DNA of 64,000 nt from assembly GCA_044221315.1 (NCBI GenBank), contig JBGAPK010000007.1:90315-154314 (forward strand), given 5' to 3'. Under the pieces are notes generated by a model that did not search any database, was not told the origin of the DNA, and saw only the letters and a list, made by a program, of their open reading frames with translations. A program made the position numbers and the translations under genes. Source of the stretch: JAFEBO01 sp044221315. GTDB taxonomy: Bacteria > Planctomycetota > Phycisphaerae > Phycisphaerales > UBA1924. This document shows, in pieces, positions 42,750-50,378 of this stretch (position 1 is the stretch's first letter; the number at the start of each line of letters is the position of its first letter).

Positions 42750-42770
42750 ATGATATCACACTGATATGAT
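42750..42770. promoter_or_regulatory. operator-like inverted repeat upstream of the SPFH gene
   Basis: ATGATATCA (42750-42758), CAC, TGATATGAT (42762-42770): an inverted repeat with one mismatch, AT-rich in a GC-rich context, 52 bp upstream of the SPFH start. A plausible site for the RHH protein encoded in the same operon. Confidence 0.45.
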
Positions 42771-42922
42771 CAAGGAAGAACAATCGACCATTGCCGGCCA
42801 AGATTGTCCGGTTTCGCCGTGGCGCAGCATGCAAAACCCTCCGACACAATCGCTTATGAGAAAATTGAACAAAATGCGAACACAAATCCGTTGGTACGGC
42901 AAAAGTACGGTATATTACCCGC

Positions 42923-43807
42923 ATGTTCACCAAGCACACCCAACCCGGTTCCCCATCCCAAGTCCGCTCCCCGTTTCTCGCCCCGGACAAAGTTCGCGCC
43001 GACTTGCCACCCGCGTCCGAAGTCCGGCTTGCCCGATTCACGCCCTCTCCCGCTCTCGAAGCCGCCATCATCGAGCGACTCGCCGACCCGCACGCATCTC
43101 TCTACAACATCGCCACCGAGAACCAGACCTCCGTCGAGGCCCTCTCGCTCTGGATGTCCCGCCCCGAAATCGCCGCGCGAATCGACGCGATCGAATCGGT
43201 TGTCCTGCGCCGCGCCCGATTCGTCGCGCGCAACTTCCTCCCCGCCGCCGCCCGAACCGCGGCACACATCCTCTCCATCCATCAGGCAAGAACAACGCGC
43301 TCCGATCCAACCCCGCGCGACGCCCTCAACCAACTCCGCGCCGACGCCATCGCCCTCCGCGCCGCCAACACACTTCTCCGCATCGCGAATTTCACCGAAC
43401 GCCAAGCGAAGCGCGCCTCTGAAGCCCCCTCCCCGAGGGAGGGGGTTGGGGGTGGGCGAACTCCGGCATCCAATTTCGCAAACGCGAGCTCCGACGCCTC
43501 ACCTCTACGCCCCCATCCGCCATCCGACATCCCAAATCCGACATTAATGCCATCGGCCTCATTCTCTCCAATCAGCGCATCGCCCGCTCAGTCAGGCGAC
43601 TCCGCCCCACTCACCCGCCCCCCGCAAACACCGCCGCCACCAACTCGTCCGCATTCTTCGGCTGAGGCTTCCCCGAACGCGCCGCACGCTCCTGCGCCAG
43701 CGCCACCCGCCTCTCCGCATCGCCGCGTGATTCGCCAAGAGTCGTCAGCACTGTCACGGCCTCTTCCGCCATCGGCGTCAGCCGCGCCGGCGCCGAGCCC
43801 GCCTTGA
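42923..43807 (+). CDS. hypothetical protein interrupted by a palindromic element; 3' part doubtful
   Basis: A 294-residue frame. The first 165 residues look like a real helical protein (TPSPALEAAIIERLADPHAS, NIATENQTSVEALSLWMSRP, and a long Arg/Ala helix AARTAAHILSIHQA), with homeodomain-like character but no certain family. At residues 167-178 the palindromic element B encodes EAPSPREGVGGG. What follows is low-complexity Pro/Ser/Ala, and the last 197 bp overlap ruvA on the other strand. The element may have read through or replaced the original end. Confidence 0.6.
   Translation: MFTKHTQPGSPSQVRSPFLAPDKVRADLPPASEVRLARFTPSPALEAAIIERLADPHASLYNIATENQTSVEALSLWMSRPEIAARIDAIESVVLRRARFVARNFLPAAARTAAHILSIHQARTTRSDPTPRDALNQLRADAIALRAANTLLRIANFTERQAKRASEAPSPREGVGGGRTPASNFANASSDASPLRPHPPSDIPNPTLMPSASFSPISASPAQSGDSAPLTRPPQTPPPPTRPHSSAEASPNAPHAPAPAPPASPHRRVIRQESSALSRPLPPSASAAPAPSPP
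43421..43456. repeat. palindromic GC-rich element B, in frame inside a hypothetical gene
   Basis: GAAGCCCCCTCCCCGAGG onwards (plus strand), 36 bp, differing from element A at 40462-40500 at only a few bases. It is read in frame on the plus strand here, whereas element A is read on the minus strand. Confidence 0.85.
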
Positions 43808-44267
43808 TTTCCAGCGACCCGAGTTCCTGCTCGCTCAAGAACCCCTCCACTTTCCCGTGCAACTCCGCGATAACCGTCTCCGCCATCCGCTTGCCAATCT
43901 CCGGCAACTTCGTGAGCGCCGCCGCATCGCGCGACGCGATCGCCCGCGCGATCACCGCCGGCTCGACCGCCATCGCCCGCAGCGCCTTCTTGTTTCCAAT
44001 CCCCTTCACCGTCGTGAACAGCTCAAAGAACGCCCGGTCACGCTGGTTCGTGAACCCGATCAATCGCGGAATGAAACTCGTCCCCTGCCCCTGCCCCTCC
44101 AGATACTCGAGCGTCGTCAGCGTGATCGGCTGCCCAATCCGCGAAGCGAGCGATCTGGCCACATACGCCGGAAGCAACACCTCCCGCGCGGAAGCCCCGT
44201 CCGCCGAAGCAATCACCGCCGCCGTCTCGTGCACAGACTCAAGTTTCCCCGTCAGGCGGCAGAGCAT
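43611..44267 (-). CDS. ruvA: Holliday junction branch migration protein RuvA
   Basis: Binds Holliday junctions and loads RuvB. The 218-residue protein begins MLCRLTGKLES and has FIPRLIGFTNQRDRAFFELF, the helix-hairpin-helix TVKGIGNKKALRAM and KLPEIGKRMAETVIAELHGK, and a C-terminal domain III (EEAVTVLTTLGESRGDAERR). ATG 44267 is chosen; the frame is open for 105 codons further but without homology. Its 3' end overlaps the antisense hypothetical frame. ruvB and ruvC are not in the window. Confidence 0.93.
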   Translation of the reverse strand: MLCRLTGKLESVHETAAVIASADGASAREVLLPAYVARSLASRIGQPITLTTLEYLEGQGQGTSFIPRLIGFTNQRDRAFFELFTTVKGIGNKKALRAMAVEPAVIARAIASRDAAALTKLPEIGKRMAETVIAELHGKVEGFLSEQELGSLEIKAGSAPARLTPMAEEAVTVLTTLGESRGDAERRVALAQERAARSGKPQPKNADELVAAVFAGGG

Positions 44268-44585
44268 GAAGGAAGATAGCAGAGGAGGGCCCGATTCACC
44301 ACGCGGATCGCCCGACTCGCCGAGAAACTCCGTGAAGCCGCGCGGCCGATTTACGCATGAGTGGTCGATCCCTTGGTTCGCAGCGTGCCATTGCCTTTCT
44401 CCTCCCCCGTTGCCAACGGGGGAGGTGTCTGAGCGAGTCTTCGAGCGAAGACGGAGGGGGTTTCGGACGTCCCCGCTGCCCGATCCCGGCCATGATCGCC
44501 CAAGCTCCAATTGGAATTCGCATAAACTCGTACCGCCGGGCCAACCATTCCCCCACACCCATCCGCGTCGTTGAGGAACCACGCC
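44268..44585. other. gene-free gap with hairpin element
   Basis: A 318-bp divergent gap between ruvA and the oxidoreductase. It holds a perfect hairpin CCTCCCCCGTT-GCC-AACGGGGGAGG (44401-44425) and, next to it, GTCTTCG-AG-CGAAGAC (44437-44452), followed by a G-rich run. GAGGAA at 44573-44578 is the ribosome site of the next gene. No gene is supported. Confidence 0.7.
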
Positions 44586-45623
44586 ATGCTCAAAATCTCC
44601 TCCGTCTTCCTGGTCACCCTGCTCGGCATCGCTTCCTCAGTCCTGGGCGCTGAGCCCAGTTCCACCCCCACCATGAAAGCTATCCGCGTCTCCGCCTTCG
44701 GCGGCCCGGAGGTCCTCAACTACGAAGATGTCCCCAAGCCCACACCCGGAGAGGGAGAAGCCCTCGTCCACATCTACTCCGCGGGCGTCAACCCCGTCGA
44801 CTGGAAGATCCGCAAGGGCCTCCTCAAAGGGATGACTCCCAACCCGCCCTTCATCCCCGGCTACGACGTTGCCGGCATGATCGAGTCCTTCGGGAATCAC
44901 GACGGTTCAACCAAGCTCAAACTCGGCGACGAGGTCTTTGCCTACCTCGCGATCACCGGCGGCGGCGGCTACGCCGAGTACGTGTGCGTCCCCATCAAAA
45001 ACCTCGCCAAGAAGCCACGCAAGGCCAGTTGGGCCCAGGCCGGTGCCACGCCTCTCGCCGGCCTCACCGCCTGGCAGGCCCTCTTCGATCAGGGCGGCCT
45101 CAAGCCCGGCCAGACCGTCCTCATCCACGGCGCCGCCGGAGGCGTCGGTCACTTCGCCGTCCAGTTCGCCAAGGCCAAGGGCGCGACCGTGATCGCCACC
45201 GCAAGCCCGGGCAATCACGATTTCCTCAAGAAACTCGGCGCCGACATCCTCATCGATTACAACACGCAGAAGTTCGAAGATGTCGTCAAAGAGAAGACCG
45301 GCGGCGCCGGGGTCGATGTCGTCCTCGACACCATCGGCGGCGAAACCCAGGACCGCTCCATCCCCATCATCAAGAAGGGCGGCACGCTCGTCTCGATCGT
45401 GAAGCCCCCCAATATGCAGAAGTGCACCGCCGCCGGCATCACCGGCAAGGTCTTCCTCGTAATGCCCAACGCCGCCGAACTCACCGAGATCGCGTCTCTG
45501 ATCGACGACGGCAAGGTCACCGTCCACGTCAGCGAGGAACTCGCCCTCGACCAGGCCGCCCGCGCCCAGGAACTCAGCGAAACCGGTAAGACCCGCGGCA
45601 AGATTGTGCTGAAGGTGAAGTAA
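44586..45623 (+). CDS. MDR/zinc-type alcohol dehydrogenase-like NADP-dependent oxidoreductase with signal peptide
   Basis: A 345-residue quinone-oxidoreductase-like protein. The GroES-like domain (MKAIRVSAFGGPEVLNYEDV, GVNPVDWKIRKGLL, PGYDVAGMIESFG) and nucleotide-binding domain (QTVLIHGAAGGVGHFAVQFA) are complete; the catalytic zinc ligands of alcohol dehydrogenases are absent, as in the QOR branch. Unusually, the start at 44586, supported by GAGGAA, adds a typical export signal (MLKISSVFLVTLLGIASSVL) ending VLGAEPS before the enzyme proper. NADP-linked MDR enzymes are normally cytosolic. Confidence 0.9.
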   Translation: MLKISSVFLVTLLGIASSVLGAEPSSTPTMKAIRVSAFGGPEVLNYEDVPKPTPGEGEALVHIYSAGVNPVDWKIRKGLLKGMTPNPPFIPGYDVAGMIESFGNHDGSTKLKLGDEVFAYLAITGGGGYAEYVCVPIKNLAKKPRKASWAQAGATPLAGLTAWQALFDQGGLKPGQTVLIHGAAGGVGHFAVQFAKAKGATVIATASPGNHDFLKKLGADILIDYNTQKFEDVVKEKTGGAGVDVVLDTIGGETQDRSIPIIKKGGTLVSIVKPPNMQKCTAAGITGKVFLVMPNAAELTEIASLIDDGKVTVHVSEELALDQAARAQELSETGKTRGKIVLKVK

Positions 45624-45632
45624 GCCGCCTTT

Positions 45633-45662
45633 TGGAGCCTCTCGCGTGAGCGAGAGGTCGGA
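45633..45662. repeat. 30-bp palindromic repeat, copy 1
   Basis: TGGAG, hairpin CCTCTCGC-GTGA-GCGAGAGG (45638-45657), TCGGA. All 30 bases recur in inverse orientation at 54582-54611. It lies 10 bp after the oxidoreductase stop, so it could act as a bidirectional terminator hairpin, though it has no T-run. Confidence 0.9.
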
Positions 45663-45697
45663 CCGGCAACCATCTCGACCGGAACGACCGACGCCGT

Positions 45698-46462
45698 TCA
45701 TCCGCAAATCAACTTGTCGTACGCCGAAGCAAACACAACGAAGTCAGCATCGTCCACCACCCCATCCGCGTTCAGATCCGCCGGGCATCCGACCGGCATC
45801 GCCGGGTCCGCGCAGTCGAGCAGGTTGTACGCCGTGGCGAAGATCACGAAGTCCGCATCCTCCACCAACCCGTCATGGTTGAGGTCACCAAGGCACGCCG
45901 TCCCGATCAGGATGTTGTCCATCCCCGTGTTGATCGCCCGGCCCACCGTCGTAGTCCAGCGGATGCTCGTCAGCGGCACATCCGAAATCACGCCGAAGAA
46001 CCCGACCTTGGTCGAGTCGTGATTGTGAATGTTCGTATCGAGGAGTTGATGTCCCGCTGTGTACAGCCGGATGGTCGCTGGTCCGAACTGGTTGAGATAC
46101 GTATCGAAACCGATGTTGGTCGTCGGTGTCGAAAGGAAGAGTTCAAAGTCCTCGTCCCCGTTCGCCGTGATGACCTGCGTGCCGATCTGCCCGGGAACTC
46201 CGAAGTTGGTGTAGTTGGCGAGGTTGATGTAAACGTTCGGGCCGGGCGTGCCCGCGTAGGGCGTGAACGTGCCTTCCGGCCGCGTGAGGGACCCGAGAAT
46301 CTGCTCCGTGGGCGCGTTCTCGAAATCGTCCACCAGCGTCGGATTCGTTGCCGCCACGAACGGCGCCTTCGAGGTGAAGTACACGATGGATCCCAGGCTG
46401 TGGACTCCAACAGCGCAAGAAGCGCCGCATGCCACAGCCGCCGAGAGGAACGGATACTTCAT
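45698..46462 (-). CDS. secreted protein with dockerin-like tail
   Basis: A 254-residue exported protein. ATG 46462 (or 46468) follows GGGGAG and gives a signal peptide (KYPFLSAAVACGASCAVG). The central domain is beta-rich (TNIGFDTYLNQFGPATIRLY and VGFFGVISDVPLTSIRWTT), resembling the PEP-CTERM-type jelly-roll proteins of planctomycetes. It ends with two EF-hand-like repeats, DLNHDGLVEDADFVIFATAY and DLNADGVVDDADFVVFASAY, and KLICG. Function unknown. Confidence 0.85.
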   Translation of the reverse strand: MKYPFLSAAVACGASCAVGVHSLGSIVYFTSKAPFVAATNPTLVDDFENAPTEQILGSLTRPEGTFTPYAGTPGPNVYINLANYTNFGVPGQIGTQVITANGDEDFELFLSTPTTNIGFDTYLNQFGPATIRLYTAGHQLLDTNIHNHDSTKVGFFGVISDVPLTSIRWTTTVGRAINTGMDNILIGTACLGDLNHDGLVEDADFVIFATAYNLLDCADPAMPVGCPADLNADGVVDDADFVVFASAYDKLICG

Positions 46463-46788
46463 GCTCATCTCCCCGAAATTCCCGCCGGTCCATCCGCGAC
46501 CCGATTGCCAACCGGTCCGCAACTCCAAATCTCCCCGAACTTTAGGAGTCCGGCCCGCCTATACTCCTGCATCGCCGGTGGCCTCAGTTGCACTTTCGGC
46601 TTGGATCTTGCCCCGCTTAGGGCGTTCCAGCCCCGATCGTTCTGGGAATCTGCTGGCAGCGAATCGAGCTTTTTCGGTTCGCTCCACCCCAGTACGGCAC
46701 CACTTGTCCCAATCAGTTTGGCACAGGGAACGCCCGAAACAGTTCGCTTGTCGGCACGTTGCCGACGCGAAGGAGTTTGAGTCCTTAC
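46463..46788. promoter_or_regulatory. divergent gap and long leader of the DEAD helicase
   Basis: A 326-bp gap between the dockerin-tail gene and the helicase. A perfect hairpin GTCGGCA-CGT-TGCCGAC (46750-46766) lies just before AAGGAG (46770-46775) and the ATG at 46789, so it could control access to the ribosome site. Long structured leaders are common in DEAD helicase genes. No promoter boxes were certain. Confidence 0.4.
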
Positions 46789-48576
46789 ATGTTCCAGTCC
46801 CGCAATTCGTCCCGCACCGGCAATTCCCACTCGCATTCCCATACGCAGCCGCACCATCCGGCCCACGCCCCCAAGCACGACGCCAAGCACACGTCGCATG
46901 CTCCCAAGCACCCCCACAGCGCTCCTCATGCCATACACGACGCCCCTTCGCACGGCGCTCACAAGACGCACGCCCCGGCTCATCACGCGGCCCCTGCCCA
47001 CAAGAACCCGATGATCACCCGCGGCGGCCCGGACGACTCGAAGCCGACCACACACGCATCGCATGGTTCGCATGGCTCGCATGCTCCGCACACATCGCAC
47101 GCGAAAGAACCCGCCGTCAAGCTCTTCTCCGAACTCGCGCTCTCCGCCCCTGTGCTTAAAGCACTCGTCGAAGAAGGCTACACCGTCCCGACGCCGATCC
47201 AGGCGCAGGCCATCCCGCAGTTGATGGCGGGCAAGGACATGTTCGGCTGTGCGCAGACCGGCACCGGCAAGACCGCCGCCTTTGCCCTCCCGATCCTGCA
47301 TCTGCTTACAACCGAGAAGCGTGACACAGCGCACCGCGGCGCCCACGTGCCCCGCGCTCTTATCCTCTCCCCCACCCGGGAACTCGCCACCCAGATCGGC
47401 GACAGCTTCGCCGCCTACGGCCGGCACACCGGACTCCGCGGCACTTGCATCTTCGGCGGCGTCAGCCAGGGCCGCCAGGTCCGCGCTCTCCGCGACGGCA
47501 TCGACATCCTCGTCGCGACTCCCGGCCGCCTGATCGACCTGGTCGAGCAGCGCCTGGTCGATCTCAGCCAGATCAAGATCTTCGTCCTGGACGAAGCCGA
47601 CCGCATGCTCGACATGGGCTTCATCGCCCCGATCCGCCGGATCGCAAGCCTGCTGAAGGCCGATCGTCAGACCATGATGTTCAGCGCCACGATGCCCAAA
47701 GAGATCATGCGTCTGGCCGAGTCGCTGCTCAAGAACCCCGTGAAGGTCGCCGTGACCCCGGTCGCGTCCGCCGCCCCGCTCATTGAGCAGTCGCTCTACA
47801 TGGTCCAGAAGCGCATGAAGCCCGCCCTGCTCGAGCACATCCTGCAGGAGGCCAAGGTCTCCCGCGGCCTGGTCTTCACCAAGACCAAGCACGGCGCCGA
47901 CAAGCTCACCAAGATCCTCAACCGCGCCAGCATCACCGCCACCGCGATCCACGGCAACAAGGCCCAGAACCAGCGTGAACGCGCCCTCGACGGCTTCCGC
48001 TCCGGCCGCTGCCGCATCCTCGTCGCGACCGACGTCGCCGCCCGAGGCCTCGACGTCGATGGCATCACGCACGTCTTCAACTTCGACCTTCCGATGGAGC
48101 CCGAGGGCTACGTCCACCGCATCGGCCGCACCGGCCGCGCGGGCGCGACCGGCATCGCCATCAGCTTCTGCGACGGCGAAGAGCGCGGCCTGATGCGCGA
48201 TATCGAGCGCATCACCGGCAAGCGGTTCAACCCGATCACCAAGCTCCCCGCACTTCCCGAGCCCGCGGCACCCACGCACGCGGACGACGACCGTGACGAG
48301 CGTCGCCACTACGGCGGCGGTAATTCGCGGGGCCACTCGGGCCGTCCCGGTTGGTCCAAGCCCGCGACCGGTCAGGGCCACGCGCCTTCGCACGCAAGCT
48401 CGCATCCCGCGCGTCCGTCGCATGCCCCCCATACCGGGCGTCCGCGGACCGAAGGCACGGGTCATACGCCCCGCGCGCACGCGGACGGGCAGGGCATGGA
48501 CAAGCAGGGCTTCCAGGGCAAGCGCGGCTCATACAACACTTCCCGCAGGCCCACGCGTCCGCACGGGCACCGGTAA
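46789..48576 (+). CDS. DEAD-box ATP-dependent RNA helicase with His-rich N- and C-termini
   Basis: RNA helicase of 595 residues. The core shows the Q motif (GYTVPTPIQAQAIPQLMAG), AQTGTGKTAAF, PTRELATQIG, VLDEADRML, SATMPKEI, and in the second RecA domain VFTKTKHGADKL, ILVATDVAARGLDVDG and YVHRIGRTGRAG. It is of the RhlE type. About 110 residues before the core are dominated by His, Pro, Ala and Lys (HSHSHTQPHHPAHAPKHDAK), and the last 85 are His/Gly/Arg-rich, which may bind RNA or metal. The start is the ATG at 46789; a TTG at 46759 is in frame. Confidence 0.93.
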   Translation: MFQSRNSSRTGNSHSHSHTQPHHPAHAPKHDAKHTSHAPKHPHSAPHAIHDAPSHGAHKTHAPAHHAAPAHKNPMITRGGPDDSKPTTHASHGSHGSHAPHTSHAKEPAVKLFSELALSAPVLKALVEEGYTVPTPIQAQAIPQLMAGKDMFGCAQTGTGKTAAFALPILHLLTTEKRDTAHRGAHVPRALILSPTRELATQIGDSFAAYGRHTGLRGTCIFGGVSQGRQVRALRDGIDILVATPGRLIDLVEQRLVDLSQIKIFVLDEADRMLDMGFIAPIRRIASLLKADRQTMMFSATMPKEIMRLAESLLKNPVKVAVTPVASAAPLIEQSLYMVQKRMKPALLEHILQEAKVSRGLVFTKTKHGADKLTKILNRASITATAIHGNKAQNQRERALDGFRSGRCRILVATDVAARGLDVDGITHVFNFDLPMEPEGYVHRIGRTGRAGATGIAISFCDGEERGLMRDIERITGKRFNPITKLPALPEPAAPTHADDDRDERRHYGGGNSRGHSGRPGWSKPATGQGHAPSHASSHPARPSHAPHTGRPRTEGTGHTPRAHADGQGMDKQGFQGKRGSYNTSRRPTRPHGHR

Positions 48577-48656
48577 GTCCGAATAGACGTCATCGATAGC
48601 CGGGAATTCAGCCTCTCGATTGGCAACCCGCACCGAGTCTTCGTAGGCTTGATCCG

Positions 48657-49130
48657 ATGAGCGAAGATCACGCACAGTGGATGCGCCTGGCGATCGACCA
48701 GGCGCGCAAGGGAATTTCATCCGGGCAGTCACCCTTTGGGGCCGTGGTGGTCCGCAACGGCCAATTGGTCGCCGGGGGCCACAACGAAGTCTGGAAGCGC
48801 ACCGACCCCACGGCCCACGCCGAGGTCGTCTGCATCCAGAACGCCGCGAAGGCTCTCGCGTCGATCGACCTCGCCGGTTGCGTGATGTACACGACCACCG
48901 AACCCTGCCCCATGTGCGCCTCGGCGATCCACTGGAGCAAGCTCGACGCGGTCTACTGCGGGGCGACGATCGCCGACGCCGAGACGGCCGGATTCACCGA
49001 GCTGACGCTCCCGATCGAAGAGGTATACCGGATCGGCAAGAGCAAGACCCGGGCCGTGCGCGGAATCCTGCCGCTCGAATGCGCGGGCCTCTTTGCAGAA
49101 TGGAAAGCCGCCCGCGGCCGAGCGTACTAG
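48657..49130 (+). CDS. nucleoside/guanine deaminase-like cytidine-deaminase-fold enzyme
   Basis: A 157-residue zinc-dependent deaminase with TDPTAHAEVVCIQNAAKAL (His ligand and catalytic Glu) and TTEPCPMCASAIHWSKLD (two Cys ligands). The TDPTAHAEV form, the internal GATIADAETAGFTELTLP and the C-terminal aromatic tail resemble Bacillus GuaD, which converts guanine to xanthine. That would feed the xanthine dehydrogenase encoded 40 kb away. A tRNA adenosine deaminase is less likely. Confidence 0.85.
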   Translation: MSEDHAQWMRLAIDQARKGISSGQSPFGAVVVRNGQLVAGGHNEVWKRTDPTAHAEVVCIQNAAKALASIDLAGCVMYTTTEPCPMCASAIHWSKLDAVYCGATIADAETAGFTELTLPIEEVYRIGKSKTRAVRGILPLECAGLFAEWKAARGRAY

Positions 49131-49151
49131 GCCCGCGTGTACGATGCCCCC

Positions 49152-49730
49152 ATGAGCCGGATGGGCGACCGCGAGAAGCTGGTGACCGAGCAGAAGATCC
49201 CGGGCACGGATGTGCCGGATGTCACGAGGGCTGAATTCGAATCGGAAGGACAGCGAAGGTGGATGTCACGCGTCGGTGTCACCACCGCGGCGCTGGCCGC
49301 GTGCGCGTCGGTCGCGACCATGTTCTCCGCCAGCTACCTGAACAAGGCCATGCTCGAGCAGATCGTTGCGAGCGATCAGTGGAACTTCTTTCAGGCCAAA
49401 GGAGTAAAGCTCGCCGTGCTGGAAAGCCGCATGGAGTTGCTGAGCGCGCTCGGAAAACCCGCGGCGGAAACGGGCGATCCCGACACCGCAAAGGCCGACC
49501 GATATCGCAAGGAACAGGCCGAACTGAAGGCCGAGGCGGAATCACATCAGGCCCTCGCGCAGATCCACCAGAAGCGGCACACGGGACTGGCGATAGCCTC
49601 GACCGCGTTCCAGATCGCCATTGCACTCGCGGCGGTGGCCCTATTGGTTCGCAAGAACGCCTTCTGGGCCGGATCGGTCGCCGTTGGTCTTGTTGGAGTC
49701 GCCCTCTTCGCCGCTGCGATGCTGCTCTAG
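49152..49730 (+). CDS. DUF4337 family membrane protein
   Basis: A 192-residue protein of the DUF4337 family. It has a membrane segment in the first third (VGVTTAALAACASVATMFSA), the family motif ASDQWNFFQAKGVKLAVLE, a charged coiled-coil region (DRYRKEQAELKAEAESHQA) and two C-terminal membrane segments. Function unknown. The start at 49152 is preferred over GTG 49137. Its end is 3 bp from the convergent VOC gene. Confidence 0.82.
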   Translation: MSRMGDREKLVTEQKIPGTDVPDVTRAEFESEGQRRWMSRVGVTTAALAACASVATMFSASYLNKAMLEQIVASDQWNFFQAKGVKLAVLESRMELLSALGKPAAETGDPDTAKADRYRKEQAELKAEAESHQALAQIHQKRHTGLAIASTAFQIAIALAAVALLVRKNAFWAGSVAVGLVGVALFAAAMLL

Positions 49731-49733
49731 CGC

Positions 49734-50135
49734 TCAAGGAGAAATCAACGCCGCAACGGCGCCCGCCGGGTCCTGGATGACGCAGAAGGTCTGCGTTCCC
49801 ATTTTGCGTGGACCGTCGAGAACCTTGCCGCCCAGATCAACACACTTCCTGGCGCTGCCGGCGACATCGGGGACGGTGATGTAGACGAGCCATTGCGGCG
49901 GGATCTTCCCGTTCACGCCGCGGGAATGGCAGATCCCGGCGACGACCTCTCCCGGCTTTCCGTCGGGACCGGGAGCGTGCATGCAGAAGTCGACGTACGC
50001 GCCGGTTTCCTCGGACATCGGAACATCCGAGGATGTCCAGCCGACAACGGCCTTGTAGAAGTCCCGGACACCGGTGGCGTCCTTGACGGTCAGGTCTCGC
50101 CAGAGCGAGTGACCGATGGGATTGGAGGCACTCAT
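49734..50135 (-). CDS. VOC family (glyoxalase/bleomycin-resistance fold) protein
   Basis: A 133-residue protein of the vicinal-oxygen-chelate fold: HSLWRDLTVKDATGVRDFYK, WTSSDVPMSEETGAYVDF, PPQWLVYITVPDVAGSARKC and VIQDPAGAVAALISP. It is of the two-beta-alpha-beta type seen in 27-kDa antigen/Glo_EDI-like proteins. AAGGAG stands 7 bases before the ATG at 50135. Substrate unknown. Confidence 0.88.
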   Translation of the reverse strand: MSASNPIGHSLWRDLTVKDATGVRDFYKAVVGWTSSDVPMSEETGAYVDFCMHAPGPDGKPGEVVAGICHSRGVNGKIPPQWLVYITVPDVAGSARKCVDLGGKVLDGPRKMGTQTFCVIQDPAGAVAALISP

Positions 50136-50378
50136 GCGGGAACTCCTTGTGATTCCGGTGTCAAGGTACCAGAGGGGGTTGTCCCCGGCGGAGTGCCCTT
50201 GGATGCCCTATGAGACGTGGATTCCAAGCCCGATAAGCGCACGCCGGGAACTCTGCCAATTGAAGAATGGAAACGCTTTCTTGACCTGAATCTTGCGTCG
50301 GGAGTCCGGGGTGATTAGCCTGTAGGCAATAGGAGAGCGGGCGCTGGTGCGTCCGAGGAGTTTTTGAGGAGACAAGAC

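Noticed and set aside
42850..42922. Possible LexA/SOS box (GAACAAAATGCGAACA) before the hypothetical gene near ruvA
   Set aside because: It does not have the inverted symmetry of known SOS boxes and it does not precede ruvA, which is on the other strand.
46465..48480. 671-codon minus-strand frame
   Set aside because: Antisense to the DEAD helicase, with composition typical of a shadow frame; the plus strand shows all helicase motifs.
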